A DNA stretch of 64,000 nucleotides. It comes from Hirundichthys speculiger. Its lineage: Eukaryota; Chordata; Actinopteri; Beloniformes; Exocoetidae. Below, in pieces: positions 25,301 to 37,300 of the stretch (its first letter is position 1; every line of letters starts with the position of its first letter). The stretch spans positions 1 to 64,000 of the forward strand of contig JAGFBZ010001889.1 in NCBI GenBank assembly GCA_018398805.1. Direction: 5' to 3'. The translations under genes were made by a program, and so were the position numbers. Under the pieces are notes generated by a model. It did not search any database, was not told the origin of the DNA, and was given only the letters and a program-made list of their open reading frames with translations.

Positions 25301-28300
25301 GTGCTGCTGAGCCTGAGAACTCCCTGTATTTTTGTTGTGTTTGAACTTAAAACAAAGACAAGTCATTGTAGTTATATTTAAATTTTACTGTATTTTCTGT
25401 AATTTCAGAGAGCTATTTATTTAACCTTTTATTCAACTTTATGAGAGATGTTCCCGAGTGTAGGAAATTCAGGCACTTCTGGAGCTATTATTTTCTATTT
25501 GTGTGATTCAATGAGCATGCTTTAGGCATTTCTGTGAAGTTCAGTGTTTGCATTATTCAATTTTTTTAGGCCAATTTTTACACTTTTATTGCAAATGAAA
25601 ATCGGCTCCAAATATCGGTTATCGGCCTCCTCTAACTACTAATAATCAGTATCGGTATCGGTCCTGAAAAACCCATATTGGTCGATCTCTAGTTCTGTGG
25701 TTGTGAGCTGACTCACCTGGTACTCCTGTCCGTGTTTTGTTTTTAATTGAAGCTGTTCTGTGGTCGTGACTCCTCACCTGGTACTCCTGTCTGTGTTTGG
25801 TTTTCTAATTGAAGCCTTTCTGTGGTCGTGACTCCTCACCTGGTACTCCTGTCCATGTTTGGTTTTTTAATTGAAGCCGTTCTATGGTCGTGACTCCTCA
25901 CCTGGTACTCTTGTCCGTGTTTTGTTTTTTTAATTGAAGCCGTTCTGTGGTCGTGACTCCTCACCTGGTACTCCTGTCTGTGTTTGTTTTTTTAATTGAG
26001 GCCGTTCTGTGGTCGTGACTCCTCACCTGGTACTCCTGTCCGTGTTTGGTTTTTTAATTGAAGCCGTTTTGTGGTCGTGCCTCCTCACTTGGTACTCCTG
26101 TCCGTGTTTGGTTTTTTAATTGAAGCCTTTCTGTGGTCGTGACTCCTCACCTGGTACTCCTGTCCGTGTTTGGTTTTTTAATTGAGGCCATTCTGTGGTC
26201 GTGACTCCTCACCTGGTACTCCTGTCCGTGTTTGTTTTTTTTAATTGAAGCCATTCTGTGGTCGTGACTCCTCACCTGGTACTCCTGTCCGTGTTTGTTT
26301 TTTTAATTGAAGCCGTTCTGTGGTCGTGAGCTGACTCACCTGGTACTCCTGTCCGTGTTTGTTTTTTTAATTGAGGCCGTTCTGTGGTCGTGACTCCTCA
26401 CCTGGTACTCCTGTCCGTGTTTGGTTTTTTAATTGAAGCTGTTCTGTGGTCGTGACTCCTCACCTGGTATTCCTGTCCATGTTTTGTTTTTTAAATTGAA
26501 GCCATTCTGTGGTCGTGACTCCTCACCTGGTACTCCTGTCTGTGTTTGTTTTTTTAATTGAGGCCATTCTGTGGTCGTGACTCCTCACCTGGTACTCCTG
26601 TCCGTGTTTGTTTTTTTAATTGAAGCCATTCTGTGGTCGTGACTCCTCACCTGGTACTCCTGTCCGTGTTTGGTTTTTTAATTGAAGCCGTTCTGTGGTC
26701 GTGACTCCTCACCTGGTACTCCTGTCCACGTTGGGTTTTTTAATTTAAGCCATTCTGTGGTCATAAGCTGACTCACCTGGTACCTCTGTCCGTGTTTGGT
26801 TTTTTAATTGAAGCCGTTCTGTGGTCGTGAGCTGACTCACCTGGTACTCCTGTCCGTGTTTGGTTTTTTAATTGAAGCCGTTCTGTGGTCGTGAGCTGAC
26901 TCACCTGGTACTCCTGTCCGTGTTTTGTTTTTAATTGAAGCTGTTCTGTGGTCGTGACTCCTCACCTGGTACTCCTGTCCGTGTTTGGTTTTTTAATTGA
27001 AGCCGTTCTGTGGTCGTGACTCCTCACCTGGTACTCCTGTCCGTGTTGGGTTTTTTAATTGAAGCCGTTCTGTGGTTGTGAGCTGACCCACCTGGTACTC
27101 CTGTCCGTGTTTGGTTTTTTAATTGAAGCCTTTCTGTGGTCGTGACTCCTCACCTGGTACTCCTGTCCGTGTTTGTTTTTTTAATTGAAGCTGTTCTGTG
27201 GTCGTGACTCCTCACCTGGTACTCCTGTCCGTGTTGGGTTTTTTAATTGAAGCCATTCTGTGGTCATAAGCTGACTCACCTGGTACTCCTGTCCGTGTTT
27301 GGTTTTTTAATTGAAGCCGTTCTGTGGTCGTGAGCTGACTCACCTGGTACTCCTCTCCGTGTTTTGTTTTTAATTGAAGCTGTTCTGTGGTCGTGACTCC
27401 TCACCTGGTACTCCTGTCCGTGTTTGGTTTTTTAATTGAAGCCGTTCTGTGGTCGTGACTCCTCACCTGGTACTCCTGTCCGTGTTGGGTTTTTTAATTG
27501 AAGCCGTTCTGTGGTTGTGAGCTAACTCACCTGGTACTCCTGTCCGTGTTTGGTTTTTTAATTGAAGCCGTTCTGTGGTCATGACTCCTCACCTGGTACT
27601 CCTGTCCGTGTTTGTTTTTTTAATTGAAGCTGTTCTGTGGTCATGACTCCTCACCTGGTACTCCTGTCCGTGTTTGTTTTTTTAATTGAAGCTGTTCTGT
27701 GGTCATGACTCCTCACCTGGTACTCCTGGTGGCTGAAGCTGCCTCCCTCCGGTTCCAGACCCAGTTTCTTTGCTGCTAGCCGGTGTGCGTGATGACGGAG
27801 GCAGGCGACGGTCATGGCTGCCACCAGGACGCTGCCGATGCAGGCCATGGCCACCAGCATCGTGAACGCCCAGCGGGAGTGTGGCTGGACTCTGGTCGCC
27901 AGGGGCAACGACTTTGCCTCATTCCTCTGTTACACCCGGACAGAAAACAGGAAGAACAAATCTGAACTCAGTCAACTCTCCAAAATTAGCCCAAACTGAT
28001 TCGAGGAACCACAGAGGACAGACACTTGAGATGCTTCTAAGAAGAACCACCTCAGCATGATGTTGCCACCACCATGCTTCACAGTAGAGATGGCATTAAC
28101 TGCTGAGGTCTGCCTGTTTAAAATGAAACTTCAAACAGAATAAAGTACTAAAATGAACAGCTTGAGTATGTAAACACAGCTGTCACTGCTCTTCTTCCTC
28201 CGTGACATGTCCTCCTGCAGATTTGACACCAGATCACTCACCTGTCCAACGACGCTCTGCAGCACATTCAGGCCCGTCTCAGACTGCAGGAAGTTCTTCT

Positions 28301-31300
28301 CTGCAACAGTAAAATGTTTGATCATCAAACCAAATCCACTGCAGGAGGAACGACAGTCTCAGAGATGGAAAAGTTCTTTTTTTAACCTAAACTTAAACAT
28401 TTACTGTGAAATAATTTGTCTTCTGTTTTATCAGAGTGTCTTTCTCTCAACCTTTTCTGTTTAATTTCTTTCCTTGCTTTCCTACACCTCTGTCCAAAAG
28501 AATTTTGAACATTTCATGATTGAATGACAAAAAGTTGTGATTCTGCAAAATTCAACGAAGTTGCGTTACTGTGAAAATTGATATTTTTTGCAATGAAATT
28601 TGTGATTTTAGGACATAAAGGCACAACAGGGGAAACCAGAGTGCCATGAAAATGTGTCCACTAGGTGGCAGCAGCGGTTGGAACCGGTTCTTTGAACTTC
28701 CAGTCTTGACTATGTGAACTCTTACTGACTTGGAAGCACGAAGGTGAGAACAAAACCAGGAAGAATATGGACAAGCTGAACTTCCAGGCTGTTCAACCAG
28801 GAACAGATGAACACTGACTGAGACCAGTGGTGGTCCCAGCTACTTCTACTGGAGTAACTGGAGGAGCCACAGTGGAGGGGCTTGTGCTCCTGGAGGAGTG
28901 GACTTCCTGCCCTCTTACACGTCATATTCCATGGCAGGCAGGTTTCCCTACACTGTAAAAAATAAATCCTCATTTTATGGTAAATAACTAAATTTTTACA
29001 GTATTTTACTGTTTTCTAAAAATAGTCTCCAAAACTGTAAAATAACAGACATTTCTTTTAAATTTAACAACACAGTTGTTATTAAAGTATTGTACCAGTA
29101 ATGACAAACTATGTTCATTTTCTTTTTTTAATGGAAAAATGACTGTATTATTATACATGATCTTTCCTGCTCTCTTAAATTACAGTCAAATCTTCGTAAA
29201 ATGACAATAATTATCTGTAAGTAAATATGAAGCTTGTTAAATCAAGGTTTATATCTATATTAATAATCTCCCGTCTTTCTGTGTAATTTTAAGGAAAATA
29301 TCACTATTTTCACATTTATGTGTACTCTTATGTTCAAACTAATTGTGTAAACAAATTTCACAAACTTGTTTTCTATTACCTCAAACACTATGCAATTGAA
29401 AATAAAAATAAAGTGTATGCCTGAATCTACTATCTGTTGAGGTTCAAAGTTACAGAGATGTTGCTCCTCAGTCACTCAGTAATGTCACTCAGTGATGTCA
29501 CTTATTGATGTCACATTGTGTAGCAGTTTTATAAAGGTGTTTTATCACAATAATTTGGGAAAAATCTGTAAAATAATGGTATTTTCCTGCAGAACTTTTT
29601 GCATTATCACTTTATTGAAGGTGCTTAATCATAATAATTTGGAAGAAATTGTGAAATAACGGTATTTTTCTGCAAAGCTATTAATGAAAATTTCCGTAAA
29701 TGTAATGTATTTGCACTTCATTTGGCTCAGGATATTTTACTTTATTTTTGCGGTTTTTGATTGGCAGCCATAGCTGCCAGTCATTTACCGTTTTTTTATG
29801 GGATTTTTTTTTACAGTGTATTCTATGTTAAAAACTTGCCATTTTACAATAAAATAATGATTTTGACAACAAAAAAGAGCATTTCTAAAAAAGTCACAGT
29901 TTTGCGAAAAAAAATTTGGAGATTTTATGACAAAAAGTCAAAAGTTGCAATATTAAGTTAAAAAGTCATTACTTTGCAAAATTTGTGACAAAATGTTGTG
30001 AATGTGACATAAAGTTGCAGTTGTACAAAATAGAGCTGTTTTTTTAAATCACAAAATCATAACTTGGAAATTGAGACTTTAACCAAAATTCACTTTTTAC
30101 AACAAAAATTTTGAAAAACTTGCAACTTTAAAACAGAAAGCTGAAATTATACAAAATTCACAATAATAAAACTTACTTGTAATTTTATGTCATAAAGTTC
30201 AGACTTTGCTTAAGTTGATATTTTGCTACAGAAAGTTGAATTAAATTATAAAGTTGTCATTTTGCAAAATTAGTAAATTAAGCCTCGGTTTTACAATAAA
30301 ATGCTGTGATCTTCTTAAATTTAAATCAGCTGTAATCAGGTGTAGAAATTAAAGACTAGCCCTGCCAGTATGTTCTATTGTATTATTTTATACATAAGTG
30401 CCATGAACTGAGTTTTCTCATGGCTTCAGCATCTGTCCCTGAAGATGTGTAGGATTTCTCCGGAACCACAAACAGGACTCGCACCTGCTCCGTTGGCCTC
30501 GTCTGCAGCCGTCAGGTTCTTGGCGTCAGGTCTGATCCTGAAGGTGACGGCAGGTCCGACCCCGCTGAGGAGGAAACGACAGAAGAGAACCAGACCATGG
30601 GTTTCACAGAGGAACAAACATCTGTGGTTCTGATCCAGCTCACCAACATCACCGGTCCTCTGAAAACTGCCTTCATGTTTCAATCTTACTTCTTCAAATT
30701 TCTGAGTTTGTTTTTTCTTGATCCTTAAAGCTCCACTGCACATATGACACTGGGAGACTCATCTGTGAGCATTTTACTCTCCCAGTGGGAAGCAGGCTTC
30801 CTCCACTTTCAGCTCACAGATGGACTGGGACGTAAGCACAGACACTGAGACTCTGCTGCACCTTTGGTTGGCGGTGATGTTTCCAAACCACCGGCCTGTC
30901 GTCTCCTTCTGCCCCACTTTGTCCCGGCTCGCCAGCTCGGTGGGCATGCCCTCCTTCTGGGTGTTGTCTGGTTTGGTGGTGGGGCGTGGCGTTTCCTGGG
31001 AGACCGTTTTATACGCCATTGAACCCTCTGAGACCTGATGGACAAAAACAAAGTTTCAAACACTGCAGCTTGAGCTCTGTGGAAGCTTTAATTTTAGAGA
31101 ACAGACTGTGAATTCAATCAAAAACACAAATGAGGATCAGGGGGTCCAAGCAGATGACAATTTTACAGCTGGACATCTTCATCCAAATACTCTACAGCCA
31201 GTAGAATTTCATTTTTATGTCATCAAGTTCATGAGAAAGTGAAATTGTGAAAATGTAGTATGTTTCCAAAGAATCAGGCACTAATGATCAATAACATGTC

Positions 31301-34300
31301 TGGTTAAATTTGGACCATGGCATCGTAAGACACAGGCCCATGAGTGACTTTGGGTCAGACCCACTCATTTGATTAGGCCATAACTTTGTGAAGGGAAAAA
31401 TATATTTTTGTGTCCCAAGATGCCCTGAATTCAGCTCTTTATATATCAATCATGCTATTATCAATTATGATCATGTGTTATCAATTATATACTGCTGATC
31501 ATGCACCTTTTTGAATCAGGAGGTTCTCGGGCCAGAGGTGGAAACTCTGTGTACTGAGAATGTCCTGATTCAACTCTTTCATATCAATTCTGCACCTGCT
31601 TATGTTTATCAACAAATGTAACTAGAGAGAGAGATGCGTCCCCTATCTGGTCAGTTCACACGGGACTGAGCTCCCGTGTGAACAGGCTCCATGGCGAGAG
31701 GCCAAGACAAAGTGTGTGAGCTCGTGGGGAGTAGATGGGCCCGTCCCTCCTTCTGAGCTCGGATGTTGTTAAAAGACTATAAAGACGGTGAGCCTGGAAG
31801 TTGGGATAGAGTCAGCTGCGGGTTTGTCCACGACGCCCAGCCGGGTTTTTTGGCCACTCTACCGGACTGTCCGGCTCTCCAGTCCTTTTGTGTCAAGGTA
31901 AGAGATTATAAGGCCTAGCCCTGATGAACTGTCAGTGATCTGTTTTGCTCTATATTTTGTGGGGAATAAACTTGACATATTATTCTAGCAAAAAGCGAGT
32001 GTCTGTGTGTTTCATTTTGTACAGCCGACCACTCCGAACCTGATAAATTTTCTCACAAAACACTTTGAGACACACTGTCCAATCAAACTTTACTTTTTAA
32101 TAGTCCACAGGTGAAATGTTCCAAGTTTTGTGAAAATCAGATGCACCACCTCAGACTAGTTTTTTTTTTTTTGAAAGTGGCAAGAACAATTTAACAGCCA
32201 AAACTTTCAGGGCAAGGAGGGTTTGACTGAGCCCTGATGAGCCTTCCCGATTAGTCTACTCCTGCTTGTGGTGGTTGGCTGGCAACGCCTTCCTAGAGGC
32301 AACCATGCCAGCTGCGTCGAGGAGTGATTAGACTCACCTGCTCCCACTCCACCAATCAAGAGGTCTACTTGAAGCCTGCTGAAGCACTGCTCAACGCCAG
32401 AGTATACAGAGACCTACCAGTTGGCTCCCATTCACTCCTATGGTAACGTTATCTCAGATTCATCGAGAGCTTCTTGTGACGAATTGTTTTTCTCTGTTTT
32501 ATTCCAGTGCCTCCCATGCCCCCACAGCCCAGCACTCTCTGGACATTTAGTGTTTTTCTATTTTTTGTGGATCCCCTGCACCTCGTTGTATCCTCCCTCC
32601 CCTGTGGACTAATTCCTTTGTGTAAATAAATCCTTGGTTTGAACCCCTGCCTTTTCCGCTCCTGGGTCTCCCCTCGCACAAGACACCACAGAACACTCTG
32701 GCCACAATGGACCTAGTGGAATCGGACCCCATCCGGACCGGCCTCGCCCAACTTGGACATCGGCTCGTACAACATGAGGACATGTTTCGTGAGGTCATGG
32801 AGACCGTTCAAAGCCTCAGCACTCAGATCTGTGATCTCACCAAACAGCTTAGTCACTCGAACCCCAGCAACTCATCACCCCCTACGAGTACTGCTCCCTC
32901 GCAACCGGTGGTCCAGCCCCCCCCACCCGGCACCTCAGAAGAAGCCCCATGTCCCCGCACCAGAACCATACACCGGGGAGATTGGAGGTGCCGGTGGTTT
33001 TATCTTGGGTTGTTCACTGGTTTTTGATCTGCAGCCAATTAGCTACCCCACAGGCTTCCCCCGTCCTGCCGCCAACCATTCCCGGGCCCTCTCTCCAGCT
33101 TCCAGCCATTACCACCTTTTCCCCAGTTGAACCCATGCAGTTGGGCAGGTCTCGGTTGCACCCCAGCGAGCGCCAGTGCCGTTTCCATCATCGACTATGC
33201 CTTTACTGTGGCCAGGCGGGTCATTTTCAGGCGACCTGCCCGCAGACGCCAAAAGGGGGAGCCCACCCGTGACGGGGAGTGCACGGGTGGGTCAGACTTC
33301 CTCTACTTCAAGCTCTCCCCCACACTTCACTATGAAGGCCTGTCTGCTCTGGGGCCGGGAGTCACTACCGGTAAGAGTACTCATCGACTCAGGGGCCGAC
33401 GACAGCTTCATCCATGACGAGTTAGCCACACAACTTAACCTTACCTTAGAACCTTTGTCTGTCCCCAGGAGCGCCACTGCTTTAGACGGCCGTTTAATTG
33501 CTCAAATTAAGTTTCGCACAGTCCCAGTCACCCTCGTCATCTCTGGGAATCACCGAGAAGAAATTCAACTATTTGTTATTCCTTCTCCCCATGCCCCCCT
33601 GGTACTCAGCCTCCCCTGGTTGTTACTCCATAACCCACAGACTGGAGGACGGCTAGCATCATCACCTGGAGCCCCCTTTGCCACTCTGTGTCTCTGCTCG
33701 GCCAACCCTTCCATCTCCTGGTCCCCCATGACTTTGTCGCTCCCAGTGCTCACCCCAGAATATCACGACCTCGCCCCAGTGTTTAGCAAGGAGCTGGCAC
33801 TCTCCCTGCCTCCCCATTGACCTCCTTCCAGCCACCCCCCCGTTCCCTCGAGTCGTCTGTACAACAGAAATATATTATATAATTTAAAAAGTTTTTAAAA
33901 ATTGCAGAAACATCACAGGATGTTGTGCGTGTTCTCTCACAGTGAAGAAATGCTGAGCCAGCCTGGCCCCTTTTAAGAAGGTGGCCTTATGGGTAATGAT
34001 GTGGCCTTACGGGTAATGTAGTGTGTGTGTCGTGGGAAAGCAGAATGAAAACGTGGTTAGATGAAAAGTGTAGTGAGCATCAACAGCAGCCCAGCGTGTA
34101 TAGATTTACATTCTCTGTTAACGACAGGAGCCCAGCAATACAACCTGTGTGATATTACAAGTTCCTGCAGTGCCAGAATAAAGTGCTCGTTCCATGCAGA
34201 GAAAACCGGACTTTTTTTTTTGTTGTTGTTAGCGTGTTAGCCGCTAATTATGAGCCAAAAATAGCACAATACAGCGGTTTCTTTACTACAGTTCAGAGAC

Positions 34301-37300
34301 CAGAGGCTGTGAAGATAACAGAGACCGCAGTTAAGCCTTTTATCTTGTTTCGCTGCCGTGCCTCGATACTTTAAACACATTATTGAGGCTCGGGGGGGCT
34401 CAGGCTCCAGTTTGCGGATTTTGATTGTCGGGGGGGGGGGGGGGGGGGGGGGCGCTGGTCCCCATTAACCGCGAAAACTAAGGGATCACTGTATTTTCTT
34501 TCGAGACTTAGTCAAGCACAAACGGCACGTCCGCTTGGTCCTCCAGAGGCTGTTGGAGAACAAGCTATATGTTAAACCGGAGAAGTGTGATTTCCATGCT
34601 GCTTCTGTTAGTTTCCTGGGGTACGTCATCGCCAAGGGCCAGCTCCAACCTGACCCAGCCAAGATACAAGCTGTCACTGACTGGCCCGTTCCCACCACTC
34701 GGAAGGAGCTCCAAAGGTTCCTTGGGTTCGCCAACTTTTACTGACAGTTCATTCGGGACTACTGTAAGGTGGCCATTCCCCTTACGAGGCTCACGTCCGT
34801 GAAGTCCGTGAAGTCCGTGAAGTTTTCAGTGGATCCCGCAGGCTCAACAGGCCAAAGGCGCTCTTCACGTCTGCCCCGGTGCCTAAACACCCCGAACCTG
34901 CCCGTCAATTCATGGTCGAGGTGGATGCCTCGGATTCTGGAGCTGGTGCTATCCTCTCGCCGCTTCTCTCGCCGTTTCCCCCCGGCGGAGAGTAACTACA
35001 ACGTCGGTAATCATGAGCTGCTGGCTATGGTTTGGGCTCTACAGGAGTGAAGGCACTGGCTGGAGGGAGCTACCGTCCCCTTTTTGATCTGGACAGACCA
35101 TAAGAACCTCGCATATTTGCGTTCGGCCAAGTGACTCAACCCCCGTCAGGCAAGATGGGCCTTGTTTTTTTATCGTTTCAACTTTTCCCTCTCATCGCCC
35201 TGGTTCCCGTAACATGAAGCCCAACGCCCTGTCTTTCATCCACGCCCCTCCCACGGATCCTATCCTGCCTCCGACGTGTTTTTTAGGCATGGCCTCTTGG
35301 GAGATTGAGACCATCGTTCAGCAAGCTTTGGAACAATAACCGGATCCGGGCTGTGGCCCCCCCAAACGCAGGTTTGTCCAGGACTCCGTCAGATCTCAGG
35401 TTCTCCAGTGGGCGCACTCGTCCAAGCTGACATGCCACCCGGGCTTCCATCGCACACTCCAGTTCCTCTGCCAGAGTTTCTGGTGGCCCGGGATGTATGG
35501 GGACACCCGAGAATTCGTGTACGCCTGCCCTGTCTGCGCCCATGGTAAAGCTACCTGATGCGACGCCCTCTGCCCATCCCGAGCCGTCCCTGGTCCCACA
35601 TTGCTCTGGACTTTGTGAGGGGTCTACCCCCCTCAGAAGGTAACACGGTCATATTAACCATCATTGATCGTTTTTCTAAGTCTGTTCACTACGTGCCATT
35701 ACCCAAATTGCCTTCAGCCCTTGAGACAGCCCATCTCCTCATCCACCATGTCTTCAGGCTTCATGGGATCCGCCTTGATGTGGTCTCAGACCATGGCCCC
35801 CAGTTTGCATCTCGTGTTTGGAGGGAGTTTTGCAAGGCGGTGGGTGCCACGGCTAGCTTGTCCTCCGGCTACCACCCACAGACTAATGGCCAGACAGAGC
35901 AGGCCAATCAAAACTTGGCGTCAGCCCTCCGGTGCGTAGCTGCCCATCACCCTGTCTCCTGGAGCTCCCAACTCCCAGGGATCGAATACAACCACAACTC
36001 TCTCGCCAGTGCGGCCACAGGTTATCAACCCCCCTGTTTCCTGAGCAGGAGGCTGCCGTTGCCATCCCCTCTGTCCAGGCACACCTCCGGAGGGTCAGGG
36101 AGGTGTGGAGGTTGGCCAGGGCGGCCCTCCTACGTTCTGAGAGGAACAGGCGGTTGGCGGATGCTCTTGGTTTCCCCGCCCCGGAGTATCGCACTGGTCA
36201 GATGGTGTGGTTGTCATCTCATGATCTCCCCTTGGACACTGACTCTCGTAAGCTCTCCAATTGCTTCGTGGGTCCCTTTGAGATTCTGAAGATTATTAAC
36301 CCTTCAGTGGTCAAGCTTAGGCTCCCGGACTCCATGAAGGTCCATCCCTCGCTCCATGTTTCCTTGCTGAAGCCCGTCAGCTCGAGCGAGGTCAGCCCTT
36401 CTGCCATTGTTGGGGTGAAAACAATGGCAGAAGGGCTCTGGCCAGAGATTCTCCTTCAGTCATGTGACTTTCTGCAGAAATGTAAAACGTCAGTTGATGT
36501 GGAAGAAATTACAGAGTGGGTGAAAGTGTTATTTGAATATTTTAAAAAAGTGCTAAAGTAGTTGAAAGTATAAAAACCTAGAGGCCTACAAAGGTCACTT
36601 TAATTGTCAGAGGGGTGTCCTGAATCTGGACATCAGGGTCGGTGTTGGTGTGATGTATCATGATGTGTCGTGATGTGTCATGATGTGTACTGATATCTAG
36701 TGATATGGGGTTCCATGAATGCCAAAAATATGTTCAAGTGCTCACTGTTTATATCCATTGGTCGTTTGTTAAAACGTTTCCCCGTGTTTAACTTTCAACA
36801 ATACTCTGGTTGTGTCATAGCTTTGTCTATGTAGATTGCTGTCTTGGCTTAACGTTGGGTTGATTCATTCAACTTTGGTTTACACTTCTGTTGTCTCCTT
36901 ACATTCACTGTCTGATTGTGTCACCTGTTTGTCTCGTTATGATGCATCGTTGGTACATGTCATTGCTATCCGTCCTTGGTACGTGTCGTTGCTTTTCGTC
37001 GTTTCCAAATAAACCTAACCAAATAAAATAACCTTTCCAAATAAAATGTTCTTGACTCTCTTTTTCTCCCCCATCTTAATTGTTGCCCGTTTGTGTTTCA
37101 TGGGTATTTTAATAGCTCGACCTTTCTCCTGTGTTAGTTATGGTTGTTGCCAATGAAGTGACTAGTATTCTGATCTTATAACCGAAGACACGTTAGATAT
37201 TTTCCGCTTGTGTGATGGTCGAGACACGTCACTTCCGGGAGAAGCTACCGTGGCGAATGTCTGGTTACCATAGTAACAGTCAAAGCGATATACGAAAGTT

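Larger units (their letters stand above)
32200..36411 (+). mobile_element. Decayed Ty3/gypsy LTR retrotransposon
   Basis: Order is LTR-like leader (32200-32700, with AATAAA near 32625), gag, protease, reverse transcriptase end, RNase H, integrase and chromodomain-like tail, as in Metaviridae. Multiple stops and frameshifts lie in every part. Positions about 33863-34492 are foreign DNA replacing much of the reverse transcriptase. No 3' LTR is found; the copy stops at an inverted repeat (36394-36437). Confidence 0.85.

Noticed and set aside
23545..27728. CRISPR-like repeat array
   Set aside because: No unique spacers; it is a continuous 62-bp tandem repeat in a vertebrate intron.
30645..30665. 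16-nt micro-exon between ptprn visible exons 7 and 8
   Set aside because: It has AG and GT borders but its length breaks the phase between the neighbours.
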